Shown here: positions 30,424 through 41,222 of the stretch, in pieces
Position numbering within the stretch: the first letter of the stretch is position 1
Layout of the letters: each line of letters opens with the position of its first letter
DNA from: Candidatus Mycoplasma haematohominis
Lineage (GTDB): Bacteria; Bacillota_I; Bacilli_A; Mycoplasmatales; Mycoplasmoidaceae
Assembly (NCBI RefSeq): GCF_902712995.1
Contig: NZ_CACTIB010000008.1
Location: 209,970 to 273,969 of the forward strand
Direction: 5' to 3'
Length of the DNA stretch: 64,000 nucleotides
Made by a program: the position numbers and the translations under genes
The notes under the pieces: model-generated
The model's database searches: none
Told to the model about the DNA's origin: nothing
The model's input: the letters and a program-made list of their open reading frames with translations, nothing else

Positions 30424-31482
30424 TTAATTAGGTTCAGATGTTTCTTCTTGTTTTGCTGTTTCCTCTTTTTCTTTTTTGTCGCTTGAACTTATTGGTTTTT
30501 CATCATCATAAGGATCAATAACTAGGTCTCCAAAGTTTTTTCAGAATGTGTATCTAGCATCTACTTGCATCACTAGAGGAATTGAAGTTAGGAATCCGAT
30601 TGCTAGGTAAACATATTTAAGCTCTTTTTCAGGAAATTCTCCTAATAACCAAATAGAAAGAATTTCTGCTGTTATCAGAACAAGATTTAGCAGACAAAAA
30701 GAAAGTATTTTCTTAGTTTGTCTAATGATTTTTGCTCTTGTGCCATCATCTACCTCTAACTCAGGGTCATTTATCGGTCTTCAAATATTGAAATAGTGAA
30801 TGTATAGGTCTATTAATAGGAATATCAATACTACTCCTAGAGGGGACAGTAATATTCAAATAGATACATTCTCTAACCCATTTTTAATAATAGATGCAAC
30901 AACTAGTATTAGGGATATCAGCTTACTTAGGGAAGCAAGAGGAACTAATGCATTGAATAATTTAGATCAGACACTTTCTATTCCTCCTTTAACTTGCTTG
31001 AAAACACTTACTACTTCTTGAATGTTTTCTTTCTTGGTGATATCAGTTACTTTTTTCTGAGAAAGCAGTTTAAGAACGAAGGCACTTACGCCTGTAGTTA
31101 ATTCAGAATAACGAAGTACACTTTTCAAGACTTCATGATCATAAACAGTAGCTCATATGTATCCTAGAAGTGCTAAACAGCAAAAGATTTCTAGTCCGGC
31201 AATTATGGTTGCATTTTTCTTAATATCTCTAAGGTTTAGTATCGGTTTTAGAACAATAGCTTTATCTACTCTTTTTCTTACAGATGTTGAATAGATGAAG
31301 ATATCTAATAGATAACACATCATTAGCAGGAAAGCTGCCATTCCTACTACTGCAACTTCGGGAACCTTTAACGCATGAGCAATTAGTTGGCTAAATCCAA
31401 ATATAGGTATAAAAATTGCTGAAAAAATCAGCCAATGCAAGGGAATAGTGGTTGCTCTACTGCTAGAGTTTCGTATGAACAT
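30424..31482 (-). CDS. Polytopic membrane protein of unknown function (352 aa)
   Basis: Not recognised. At least six hydrophobic segments: LIFSAIFIPIFGFSQLI, VGMAAFLLMMCYLLDIF, ATIIAGLEIFCCLALLG, LISLILVVASII, WILLSPLGVVLIFLLIDLYI and LSFCLLNLVLITAEILSIWL. The C-terminus is a charged low-complexity tail (SSDKKEKEETAKQEE). The start ATG at 31482 gives FIRNSSSRATTIPLHW. There are several UGA Trp. It has no ATP-binding or transporter signature I can name. It converges with the tRNA cluster and lies opposite the four-TM protein genes, with which it may share build. Confidence 0.7.
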
Positions 31483-31543
31483 TTAAAACTGTTTAGCTTT
31501 TAAATCATCTTTTTAAATTCATGAGATATTATTTATTGGCTTT

Positions 31544-31687
31544 TTGATAAGTATACGAAATTCTTCTCTTATTAATTGATTGTGTTTTCTTTCCTATAAG
31601 TTTTTAGTGGTTACTTTTAGTTTGGCTCCTTATATTTATGTGACTGATATTATTTCAAAGAAAATAGAAATGAATGAGCCGATCTAG
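31544..31687 (+). pseudogene. Possible C-terminal remnant of the four-TM family
   Basis: A 47-codon open stretch without an ATG encodes a hydrophobic C-terminal-like segment (FLVVTFSLAPYIYVTD) and a short charged tail. This resembles the last TM plus tail of the three following genes. It ends with TAG immediately before, and in the same frame as, the first intact member. It could equally be a non-coding leader; the call rests on pattern alone. Confidence 0.25.
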
Positions 31688-31717
31688 GTTATTTTTTTAT
31701 ATAGAAAATTATATGTT

Positions 31718-32224
31718 TTGAAGATATGTAATGAATTGGAAGATCGTATAGCAAAAAATATTGGATATTACTTATATTTATGCAGGAGAATATTAGTTTT
31801 TACTAGTTTTTTTCTGTTTGGATTTCCTTCTTTAATACTTATAAGTCTTTCTTTAAAGAGTCATGGATTGTGACTTGTGCCTTTTTTGCTAGTAATTTCT
31901 GTCTGAATTTTTTTTCAGACAAGAGCAATAAATAGAAGTTATTCGTTTCTTCTGAGCTTTATTGATACTGTTGATAGGAAAAAGGACGAAGATCTTTTTT
32001 TTGTTTTGAAGAACATGAAAACTTGTTCTTATTGGCAAGTGGTAGCTTTTTATACTTTTATTTTGTTTCCTTTTGGGTTATCTGCTACTTTCTATTTTGG
32101 TTTTTTGTATCACAAGTTGAGAGCTATCTATAATCGAGATGTTTCTTCCGGGAAAGAGGGGTTTGATATTGAAAACAGTTTATTTAAGGATTACGAGAAT
32201 TCAGGCAGATTAGTTAAGGATTAA
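31718..32224 (+). CDS. Four-TM membrane protein A of a tandem triplet (168 aa)
   Basis: Not recognised. Pattern: short N-terminal helix (CNELEDRIAKNIGYYL), TM pair (LVFTSFFLFGFPSLILIS, LVPFLLVISVWIFF), cytosolic loop, TM pair (VVAFYTFILFPFGLSATFYF) and a charged tail. No ATG exists in frame before residue ~100. I chose TTG at 31718 because it makes the first 15 residues line up without gaps with member C (MKICNELEDRIAKNI against MVLSKEIKDRVVKYM). Two UGA Trp. Confidence 0.6.
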
Positions 32225-32350
32225 AAAAAGATTTGTTTGTTTTTTGGAGTTTTTCTTTTTAGGCTTGTTTTTGTTTTTTCTAAACTGTGCAAGAATAGCT
32301 AGAAAATTTGGAAAAATCAAAATAATAGGATGATATAAATTTGCTAAATT

Positions 32351-32860
32351 GTGGATGATATAGGTGTCAGATATATAAACCAATATCTGAAAAATAGTGG
32401 TTGAATGATTCTCGTTTGAGGGATTGATATTCTCCTAGCGATTGTGAAGATGGTTGCTATTTATCGTTTTTCTTATTTTGAGCCAGAACAGATCATGTCT
32501 AAATTGTTTGACGGGTCAAGTGTAACTAAGATTTTTATTTTTTTAATTCTATTTTTCTTTATTTGAAAATTAATCTATATTTCCGTGGATGGTTTCAATA
32601 TTTATTCTTCTTCTAGATTGCATTCTTATTTAATTTTTTTAGATGCATCAGATTCACATTTTTTAACTACAAAAGTAAAACAGGCAAAATGGTTAGTAAT
32701 AGCCGATTTAATCCTTAGCATAGTTTTTTTAAATTCTCCCATTTTTAATGTAATCTTGATGGTAATTGGTTGAGCAGTTAAGGTTGTTTTTGTGATTAGT
32801 TATTTCCACTTGAAAAAGTTACTGCATTGAAAAAATAATGATGATTCAATTGTTGAGTAA
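32351..32860 (+). CDS. Four-TM membrane protein B of a tandem triplet (169 aa)
   Basis: Not recognised. GTG start (MDDIGVRYINQYLKNSG), then two TM segments (WGIDILLAIVKMVAIY; IFIFLILFFFIWKLIYI), a loop with SSRLHSYLIFLDASDS, and a second pair ending YFHLKKLLHW. It shares length, TM spacing and the VKQAKW loop motif (LRQMKW in C) with its neighbours, so it is a paralogue. Five UGA Trp codons. Confidence 0.65.
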
Positions 32861-32898
32861 ATAGTTAAGATGATTTTTCTATTGGATTCTTAAGAACA

Positions 32899-33342
32899 GT
32901 GGTTTTAAGTAAGGAGATTAAAGATCGAGTAGTCAAATACATGAACTTGAGTAATTATTTACTTATGTTTTGATGATTTATCTTGATCTTTATTTTTATG
33001 TTTCCTGTTGTAATAATGATGTTCTGAAAAGATGTAAACGAAACCGCTAATTTTATTTACCCTTGAATCATATGTTTACTTATTTTTATAGTTATTTTCT
33101 TGCTTGCTACTATTCATAATTGTTTTGCGGCATGGAAGTGTTATTCGGGTTTGAGAGCGGAAGATAAGCAATTTAGACATCCTTTCACTGTTAAGTTGAG
33201 ACAAATGAAGTGGTGTGTTTTAATAACAGTTCTTTTTCCTATTTCTGTGCTTACTATGTTTTTGTTTACCTTCTTGTTCTTTGATCTAAAGAAAATTAAT
33301 GATTTGGAGAATAAGGGTCTTTTGGATAGTCCAACTGAATAG
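32899..33342 (+). CDS. Four-TM membrane protein C of a tandem triplet (147 aa)
   Basis: Not recognised. GTG start at 32899; an ATG at 32941 is the alternative. The first TM pair (WWFILIFIFMFPVVIMMFW; IICLLIFIVIFLLATI) and the second (WCVLITVLFPISVLTMFLF) flank a loop with LRAEDKQFRHP. The acidic tail LENKGLLDSPTE ends 2 bases before the end of the convergent Cys-rich gene. Confidence 0.65.
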
Positions 33343-33344
33343 AT

Positions 33345-34493
33345 TTATTTAGTTTTATTTGGGCAAGTTTTTGAATCTTTGATTTTGGAAGCTATTTGTT
33401 CTAAACCATTATCTTTTTCTTCTGCGAAAACATAGTTTCTTTTTATTAGGCAGTTAAGAAAATTATCTTTATCTGTTGTAGTGCTAGTATCACATAAACA
33501 ACAATTCTTCAAGGGTTTATCTTGATTTTCTTTGAGCCACTTAGTTTTTTCTATTCTTACTTGTTTTTTTTCAATTGTTTTTAAGATTTTGTTTATGTGA
33601 TCTTCTGGTTCGTTGCTATCTTCTTTAGGTGAGTTAGATTGTTTTTTGTAGGTAAATTTAAATTTGTTAGGGATATTTGCGAAATATTGTTTTTTGTTTA
33701 AGTCGTTATTGTTGGTTGCTGATGTTCCACTGCTTTCTTTAATTAATTGGGTTATTTCTTCTTTGTATTCAACTGGTTTATAGGAGTAATCTATGAATCC
33801 ATAGATAAGAGTTCCTGTAAATGATTTGTATTCTGCATTAGTGCTTGTTGTATTGTTTTCTAATTCTGTGAAGGTGTTGTCTTCTAATTTGATGTGAGCT
33901 TGAACAGGGCTTAAATAGATATTTTTTTGCGCGGAGTATATGTTTTTTATTAGGTAGGAGAAGTTAGTTTGGGTTTGTTTTAGTGTTTCAAATTGACAAT
34001 TGTTTTGTGTACAGCAACAATCTTGGTTTGTGCTTTGATTATCAGAGTAGCAACATATACAGGAAGAAGAGCATGTTTGTGGTTTAGTGCAGGTTGTGGA
34101 AGAAAAGTTTGAATTGAATTTACTTGCATCTCAACTTAGACTTCTTATTACGTTTAATCCGTGTTGTACTAATAGAAATTTCTTGGCTATCTCGTAAAGA
34201 GCGTTGTGCTTAGTATTGCTTTTGTCGAAAGGTTTTCATGTTTCTTTTTCTTCTTTTGAAGAAGAGGTTGAAGCTTTAGTGGGAGTAGATGTTTTTTCTC
34301 AGAACTTAACTTTATGTGATTGTGATAAGTCATCTATAGCTAATTGAATTTTTTCGTTGTTGTTTCCATCTTTGTCATAGAAATAGACCTCTATGTACTG
34401 TAGGTATGGATAACTGTTAGATAGAGTTATTGATGCGCCTCCGGCAGTTAATAGGGTAGTAGTTCCTAAAACTAGTAATTCTCTGTAATTCAA
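33345..34493 (-). CDS. Cysteine-rich exported protein 1 (382 aa)
   Basis: Not recognised. It is one of three tandem paralogues. N-terminal signal anchor (ELLVLGTTTLLTAGGASITL), then a shared YLQYIEVYFYDKDG block and LAIDDLSQSHKVKFWE. The central Cys cluster is SSSCICCYSD and QDCCCTQNNC. Further shared pieces are IHIKLED-type (AHIKLEDNTF), GTLIYGFIDYSYKPVEY, FANIPNKFKFTYKK and EPEDHINKI. A C-terminal Cys pair group (NCCLCD) precedes LIKRNYVFAEEK. About 14 Cys in total, in a genome otherwise poor in Cys. TTG start, forced by the absence of ATG. It lies downstream of a CPHC protein in the same operon. Confidence 0.75.
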
Positions 34494-34510
34494 TAAATTT
34501 AATTTTTTAT

Positions 34511-35728
34511 TTAAGGAGGAGAGGCGCTACAACACCCTTCAGCTTCTTTTATTTTTTTTGAAATATTTGTTAGTCCATTACTTTTCTCTTCTGCAAAAAA
34601 GTAATTCCTTTTAATTATGCAATCTAGATTGTTTTTCCCTGGGGATGCGGGATCGCAACAACAACAATCATCTATATTGGCTTCATTTTTCAATAAGTCA
34701 ATTTTGTTTTTTAAATCTTGAGTTGTTTCCAGAGCTTTAAATACTTTATTTATGTGATCTTCTGGTTCAGAGGTTGTATTAGTTGTTTTAGCATCTGATT
34801 TAGTTTTGAGAGTGAATTTAAATCTATTTGGGATGTTAGAAAAGTATGCTTTGCTGTTATCTGTTTTAGGATCCAATAATTGAACAGATATTCCTGGATT
34901 TTGTTTATTTATGAAATTTTTTATGTCGTCGATGTAGTCTACTTCTTTATATTGATAGTCTACAAAGCCATAGGTCATTGTTCCAATAAAGGATTTGTAT
35001 TGATCTGTTGAAGCTCCGCTGCTTCCGGATGATCCAGATTCATTTGTCGGTTTTAATTTTGCGAATTCAACATCTTCTAATTTGATGTGAACCTGTATGG
35101 GATTGAAATAAATGTTTGTATGTGGAGAATATCCTCCGCCTTTTCAATAGCTGACGCTTATTTGTACTTTTTTGAAGTCATCAAAATTACAGTTGTTTCC
35201 GTTTTGGCAGCAGCATTGATTGTTTGCATTGTTGACATAACAACATAGGCAGGTTGCGCATTTTTCTGGCGTACATGACCCCCCCTTCGCTGTACAACAA
35301 CATTTATTTCCTTTAGAACAATTTGGAATTGTTACGTTGGTTGTGCTATTGTTCTCTAGAATGCTAAGAACCCTAATTAGATTTAGTTTGTGTTGAACTT
35401 GTATATATTGTCTGGCTATTTCATAAAGTGCAGTATATTTCTCTTGTTCGCTAATATCTGTTTCATATTTGATGTATTTTCATTCTCCATTTTCCGTAGA
35501 AGGAGTAGATGTTTTTGCGGGCGCTTTTTTTCAAAATTCAGCTTTGCTTATTTGAGATAGATCTTCTATATCTAGTCTTATTTTTTCTGTGGTATTTTTA
35601 TTTTGATCATAAAAATGAACTTCTATTAGTTTTAAATAGGGTCATTTATTAAGCAGAGTAATAGAAGTTGCGGCAGTAGCAACAGATGACGTTAATAAAA
35701 CCCCTAAAATTTCCTGCGTTTGATTCAT
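34511..35728 (-). CDS. Cysteine-rich exported protein 2 (405 aa)
   Basis: Not recognised; paralogue of its neighbours. ATG start with signal anchor (EILGVLLTSSVATAATSITL), then LKLIEVHFYDQNKN and IEDLSQISKAEFW. The Cys-rich centre is NKCCCTAKGG, CATCLCCYVNN and NQCCCQNGNNC; the C-terminal cluster is DDCCCCDPAS, and the tail ends GCCSASPP. I count 20 Cys. Conserved between clusters: VHIKLEDVEF, TMTYGFVDYQYKEVDY and NIPNRFKFTLK. The CCC-x(n)-C repeats could form disulfides outside the cell or bind metal. Four or more UGA Trp. Confidence 0.78.
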
Positions 35729-35769
35729 TTTTAAAGGTGTTTTTTATTTAATTTTTTCGTCTTTTATTT

Positions 35770-36996
35770 TTAAGGAGGGGTAGCGCAACAGGTTTTAGAG
35801 TTTTCTAATTTTTTAGAGATATCTGACAGTTTGTCTTTTCCAACCATAAATACTAGATTTCTTTTGATAGTGCAATTTAAGAAATCTTCTTGAGTGCCGT
35901 TGTTATTGTCGCAACAACAACATTTGTCTATTGCTGAATTGTTAGTTAACCAATCGACTTTCTCAGTAACTTTCTTTTTATCTTTTATTTCATCTCATAC
36001 TTTCTTTATGTGATCGTTTGGCAGTGCAGAATCACTTCCTGAGCTAGTGCCATTTTTCTTTTTGGTTGTGAATTTGAATTTGTGCGGGATATTTGCAAAG
36101 AATGTTTTGCCATTATTATCAGGTTCTATTAATTCATTATTCGAATCTTTATACCCCCCCTTTATGTCAGAAGAATAATCTTGTGGTTTATATTGATAAT
36201 CTATAAAGCCATAAGCTGTTGATGCAGTGAACGATTTGTATTCAACTGATGCATTGTTTGAATCTGCATTTGTTTCTAAATCCGAAAAATTAGTGTCATC
36301 TAGTTTTATGTGTATCTGTACAGGACTTAGATATCTATTTACTTGAGATGAAGAAATGTTTTTGAAGTAATAGCTGAATCCGTTTTGTATTTTTTTAAAT
36401 TCATCAAATTTACAATCAGTTCCATTTTTACAGCAGCAATCATTGCCATTTGCACTATTTTTATCTGCATAGCAACATAGACATGTTGCACATGTTCCAT
36501 TAGTGCAAGTTGATCCCGCCGTTTGACAACAACATTTTCCATTTTTACAAATGTTTTCTATCTTTAGATAATCAGTTGTTCCGCTTTGTTTAGCTTTACT
36601 TCAACTGAAACTTCTTATTAGGTTTAGGTAATGTTGTACTTCTAAATATTGTTTTGCTATTTCATGAAGTTTTAGATATTTAGATTTTTTTGTTGCTTCT
36701 TTTTCTTCGGTGATGGATTTTCATTTTTCTGGTTGAGGGTTTGTATCGGTAGCAGTCAACAAAAGTGTAGTTGTGACAGCAGATGAAGTAGCAGAAGTTG
36801 TTTCCTGAAATTCTACTTTGTTGACTTGAGAAAGATCATCTATAGGTATTTTTATTTTTGTAGTTGCATTACTACTATCAGTAAAGTGAACTTCTATCAT
36901 TCTTAGATAGGGCTCTTTGGTTGGTAAAGAGGCAAAAACTGCTGTAGTAAGAGCAGGAGGAACTAATAAGCTTAGAATCCCTTTTTGACTAGCCAA
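35770..36996 (-). CDS. Cysteine-rich exported protein 3 (408 aa)
   Basis: Not recognised; first of the three paralogues after the CPHC gene (7-base gap). TTG start and signal anchor (GILSLLVPPALTTAVFASL), LRMIEVHFTDSSN, IDDLSQVNKVEF. Cys clusters: CKNGKCCCQTAG, CATCLCCYADK, NDCCCKNGTDC, KCCCCDNN and SKTCCATPP, about 20 Cys. Shared blocks: IHIKLDDTNF, TAYGFIDYQYKPQDY, NIPHKFKFTTKK and TIKRNLVFM. The Cys pattern CCC-x6-12-C repeats across all three proteins, while sequence between clusters varies, as expected for surface antigens on a fixed scaffold. Confidence 0.78.
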
Positions 36997-37003
36997 CTAA
37001 AAA

Positions 37004-37810
37004 TTATTCGAGTCCTGTGAAGTAGTATTTAATGTATCTTTTTAATTCGATTTCATTAGATAGAGACTCATCTTGTTCTTTGTCTTTTAAACCAGGCAAC
37101 TTATCTTTATAAAAAATTTTTGGTACTCCATTCTTGTAGATCAAGATAGTTGGAGTACCGGAAACATTTTCTCCAAATCTTTCTATAGCTGCTTGAAATA
37201 CTTTTCTGAAATCTCTTGCAGATTTATCGTTTCTTATATATGTTCCTGCAATTCTTCCTTTTGTAAAATCATCCGCTTCCCATCTAGCTCAAGGTAGAGT
37301 TCAAAATTCATCGCTTGTTGAATCTTTTGTGGCTTCTGGTTCGTCTTCAAACATTAAAAATTTGATGTTCAGGTTTTTTAGTTCCTCATCATTTCTTGTA
37401 AATTCAAAAGCTGACATTCAAGCTCCATTGCTCATCTTGTCTCTTTTCAATCATAAGTTTCCCCTTGCGATTGTTTGGTCTCCGAATAAGAATCCTGTAC
37501 AGTGTGGACAGGCTTCAGAGCCGTAATAAATTAAGTAGTTCCCTTCGTTATATGACTTGTCTCCATGTATAAGTTTTTTGTAAGAATGCGCCACCAATGT
37601 TGCATCATGAAATCTTTTTCCATCCATTACTTCAGATCATCTCATATTTTCTGCTTTACCACTTTCAGGAACAGCTCTTAATAGATAATGACTTTCGTTT
37701 ACACCTGCATCGCTTGCATAAACTATTCCACTAACAGAAACACCTATCCCGACTGCCCCTAAACCACAGGTAACTCCTGGATTAGCAACTAGTAAATCTA
37801 TTAATGACAT
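37004..37810 (-). CDS. Thioredoxin-like CPHC protein in the Cys-rich operon
   Basis: The product is 268 aa. The N-terminus is a hydrophobic, Gly-rich segment (GVTCGLGAVGIGVSVSGIVY) that could anchor or export it. The redox centre is YYGSEACPHCTGF at about residue 100; CPHC is the DsbA/DsbC-type active-site dipeptide and the preceding strand YLIYYGSE fits a thioredoxin fold. Near the C-terminus, NVSGTPTILIYKNG supplies the cis-Pro loop (TPT) and the next strand. The ATG at 37810 faces the divergent ppa gene across 58 bases. Position as first gene before three Cys-rich proteins suggests it forms or shuffles their disulfides; this is inference. Confidence 0.78.
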
Positions 37811-37868
37811 TTAATTTTTGTTTAATATTTGATTAAGTAATATATATTTATTTATATTTAATCCTAAT

Positions 37869-38375
37869 ATGTCTTCCAATAACGAATTGATAGCAATAGT
37901 AGAAATTTCTAAGAATAGTAGATTGAAATATGAAATTAATAAAGATACTGGCAGACTTTACTTAGACAGAATAGTTAGTGGTGCATGTGTTTATCCACAT
38001 AACTATGGTTATATTGAGGAGACTTTGGATGGAGATGGAGACGCGCTTGATGTAATGGTTGTTTCTCAAGAAGCTTTACATCCTGGAGTAGAGGTTCCTG
38101 TGAGAATATTAGGAGCTTTGAGAATGATAGATGGAGGAGAAAGAGATACTAAGTTGATTGGTGTAATTTCAGTTGATGCTAGATATAACTCTTTAAAAAC
38201 ATTTAAAGATTTACCTACAGGTATGGCAAATGAGATAGTTGACTTTTTTAATAATTACAAAAAACTTGATAATAAAGAAGTTGTTACAAATGGTTTTGTT
38301 GAAGATCCTGTTGAGATTAGCAAGATCATCCAAGACGCGAAAAAACTTTATTTGGAAAGTTGCGGTAAAAAATAG
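37869..38375 (+). CDS. ppa: Inorganic pyrophosphatase
   Basis: The product is a 168-aa class I soluble pyrophosphatase. Features: VEISKNSRLKYEI (substrate-binding Lys), RLYLDRIV, YPHNYGYIEETLDGDGDALDVMVV, which contains the DGDxxD(V) metal-binding motif, and GVISVDARYN. Length is normal (160-180). ATG start; the gene is entirely free of UGA/UGG codons. The enzyme is described as an exposed or immunogenic protein in some haemoplasmas, but the sequence itself shows no signal peptide. Its 3' end is overlapped by the convergent gene by 59 bases. Confidence 0.97.
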   Translation: MSSNNELIAIVEISKNSRLKYEINKDTGRLYLDRIVSGACVYPHNYGYIEETLDGDGDALDVMVVSQEALHPGVEVPVRILGALRMIDGGERDTKLIGVISVDARYNSLKTFKDLPTGMANEIVDFFNNYKKLDNKEVVTNGFVEDPVEISKIIQDAKKLYLESCGKK

Positions 38376-39021
38376 ATAATTTATCAGCTATTAGTCTTCA
38401 TATGCCGATAGATGATTTAAGTTCTACAGAGTTGTCTATATTTCTTATTACATCTTCATTTACGCTTTTGAATACCAACAAAGGCAATGAAGATTTTCTT
38501 GTTACAGAATCAGCTATTCTTCAATTTTTAGGATAGTCTTCGTTTTCGCCTATCAATACAACTCCCGCTATATTTCTAGTTAGGTATTGAATTCTTTCTC
38601 TTGGCGCTTGGATTAGAAATTCGTGTATTTGATCATTTGTTTTTAGAAAATCTTTATTTTTAATTTGAACAAAGAAGTCTTTATAGTCTTGATATAGATC
38701 CGTATATTTTGGAATCATTGCAACGTCTATATTGGACTTTCTCAGCTTATCCCTTATCCATATAAACTCTGCTATCTTTTTTGCGTGAATAGGAGGAAAA
38801 TAGAACTCTTCTTCTAGCAGATTTTTTATATTTCTAACTGTATATTCTTGTCTTTTTATTAAGTCTTGTAAAGGAGGATTCAGATAAGATCAGTCGTCAA
38901 TTGTTTGTATTTTTTTATTTAATTTTTTAGAAAGCTCGGCAAACTCCTTTATTTTTTCCGGATTCGCTATAAGAATTAGCTTCTTTTTCTTTCAACATGG
39001 AATGTATTTTTGATTATTCAT
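38317..39021 (-). CDS. Hypothetical protein (234 aa), weakly Ham1/RdgB-like N-terminus
   Basis: Not securely recognised. The start MNNQKYIPCWKKKKLILIAN then PEKIKEFAELSKKLN resembles the first strand and helix of ITP/XTP pyrophosphatases (IVLATNNxGKxxEF), but the later motifs of that family are not clear. Other features are NIKNLLEEEFYFPPIHAKKI and QAPRERIQYLTRNIAGVVLI. Five UGA Trp. With code 4 the frame runs through two late UGA codons into ppa, ending at TAA 38317. A non-canonical NTP hydrolase would make sense beside a pyrophosphatase, but that is speculative. Confidence 0.5.
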
Positions 39022-39168
39022 TAATCACAATTTAATTTTGACATGTTTTTGATGTAATTGTTTAAAAAATTGAATTGTTTTGATAAATTTTTCATCTAAT
39101 CAATTTTTAAAAATGTTGAATTCTGTTAAAATCTGTAATTCTTTCCTGGTTAGATATTGTCGTGAATC

Positions 39169-39537
39169 ATGGAGATAAGTGCAAAAAATAGAGAGGAATT
39201 TTTGTCTTATTTCGATGATTCTCAAAGAAAATTTATTTCTTTTATTTTTGATTATCCTGAGAGGGAACGACCAATAAATAGTTTTTTGTTTAATTTTTCT
39301 AAAGATTTGTTTGCTAAAGAGTTCGGTTTAGAGGAAGAAGAGAAAGTTAAAGAAGAATATAAGAGAATTGTTAAAAGTTTAAAGAAGTTTAAGTTTTTTA
39401 CTGTTGAAGGAGCAAAAGGCAATTTTTTGATTTATGAAAAGTGAAATGATGATTTTACTTGTTCGATTGTTATAAATCCTTTACTTATTCCTTATATCTT
39501 CTCTTTTTTTGAGTTTAATGCCGGAGAACGAATATAG
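39169..39537 (+). CDS. Hypothetical protein (122 aa)
   Basis: Not recognised. It is small, charged and probably soluble: MEISAKNREEFLSYFDDSQR, NSFLFNFSKDLFAKEFGL and a Lys-rich helix (RIVKSLKKFKFFTVEG), ending with a more hydrophobic stretch VINPLLIPYIFSFF. One UGA Trp. It stands alone between two minus-strand genes, with about 150 bases upstream and 200 downstream that show no other coding signal. A winged-helix-like DNA-binding fold is conceivable (ANxEFLxYFD...KGNFLIYEK), but I cannot support it. Confidence 0.55.
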
Positions 39538-39733
39538 TTGTTTTGCAAACTCTAGAACTTATAGATAGTTTTTTCTGTTTTATTTATTAAAGGATTTGGT
39601 GTTTTTCTCTTTCTTATCGCGGGAAGGTCAGGATTAGACATTTTTTGTATTTTCGGTTCTATAAAAATTACCAAACTAGTTTATTTTATTAAGTTTTCCA
39701 AACTATAAATCCTGTGAATGAAATATTTATCCT

Positions 39734-40963
39734 TTAACGTTTCTTGGATGTTTTGGATTTAGAACTGACTATTTTTATTCAGCCCATTTTTCTAGCCATT
39801 CAAGTTTTTCTTTTATTTTTTATTACTTCAGACTTAAAGGAAGAGGTTTGATCTTTAGATCCAGATAATAAGTCATGTTCAGGAGATAGATCTGGATGAT
39901 TATTTGTTGATGTTTTAACTGTTCTCAATGGTTCAATTAAACCTCAATTTTTTCCTTCTCTATCTATAGCACTATATAAACCTAATACATTTCCATTGAT
40001 GTCAGACACTAAAGATCCAGATGCTCCTGCGCCAGAGAAACTGTTTTCAAGAACATGTCTGTAACCTCAGTTTCAATAATCTTTCTTATTCCATGTAATT
40101 TTCAGCCAATCTTTTCATGAATCAGATACGAAATTACTTTTTAATTTTCCTGCTCTTCTTTTTGAGGATGAATAATTACTAAAAGGCAGATGACTTGATC
40201 AACCGTTTGTTGGATATCCTACAGTGAAGAAAGCTTTATTATTTAATTCTGAACTGGTTGCTGATTTAAATCCAGAATGAAAGAAGTTTAGAGGGTTTCT
40301 ATATTTAGTAGAAGATGAATGATATTTTCCGAACAGATTATTAGTTATTATCCTCGCCTCGTTCTCATCTTTAAAAGTAACTTCTATTACCGTAAAATCT
40401 TTTGTGTAGTCTTTTCCTTTCCTATTAGCAGAGGTTTTTATGAAATTTCTTGGTTGGTAGAAAAAGTTAGCTTCCTTGGGTTCTGTGGAAACAAATTTAG
40501 GGGCATTATCCTTTATATTTGTGTTTAGAGAACTTGCGGAAACTTTTGCCAAATTGTAATTCTTCTTTTCTTTTTTAGATTGAGCAGCGTGTCAGAAAGC
40601 AGCATCTTCTAATCTATCTCTATTTCTTGGCTTGTTGTTAAATGATTCATATGATCATCTTCTTCCTAGGTGAATAGGAGTTTGTTTTTTATTGTTGTAA
40701 CATTTTTGATCCAGAGAACTTGAATTTATTGGATTTCCAACTTTGTACTTATCTCCTAATAAAAATTTACTTGCAACATGAGAATTTGTCCCTACATATC
40801 AAGTAGTTGGATATCTACCTTTGTTTGGAATATCAAAGTCTAGAAACCATCCTGTACCTCTATGGCAGCTTGTACTAATGAGAACTGTGTAGTCCTCAAG
40901 AGTTTCAATTATTTCTTTTGCTTTTTCTGATTCGACATTTAAAGTTGTTGCTGGTGTGAACAT
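39734..40963 (-). CDS. Trypsin-like serine protease of the DUF31/MIP (mycoplasma immunoglobulin protease) type
   Basis: The product is 409 aa. Chymotrypsin-fold motifs in order: SCHRGTGWFLDF, VGTNSHVASKF (catalytic His), KDFTVIEVTF (catalytic Asp) and ENSFSGAGASGSLVSD (oxyanion hole and catalytic Ser), with GNVLGLYSAI following. This order matches mycoplasma DUF31 peptidases, some of which cleave IgG captured by a partner (MIB). It is shorter than typical MIP proteins (600+ aa) and has no obvious N-terminal signal, so its location is unclear. No MIB partner is visible. At least seven UGA Trp. Role in host-protein cleavage is inference. Confidence 0.8.
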
Positions 40964-41222
40964 CTTTTAAATTGGATTGCATTCTATAATAACTTTTTCT
41001 AAAAAACTCGCTAAATAGTTAACTTTTTTATATTTTTTTCTTTATTTCGTTCCTGACGTGCTTAAAAAAATAGCTAATTTCCGCATTTAATTTGGTATTT
41101 TTTGACCTTGTCAAACAATCGGCTGGCTTGTTTATCTACAATCACCTTGTATATTTAGGTTCAAAGTAATTCACATCGCAAGCCAAATAAGTATAAAGGA
41201 ATAAATTCAGAAAAATAAAATT

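Noticed and set aside
30417..30437. Hairpin CTGAACC/GGTTCAG after the tRNA cluster as a terminator
   Set aside because: No T-run follows it on either strand; it overlaps the end of the minus-strand membrane protein gene and its palindrome may be chance.
38317..39021. Firm call as RdgB/Ham1 NTP pyrophosphatase
   Set aside because: Only the first strand and helix resemble the family; the catalytic SHR/DxSG motifs are not visible.
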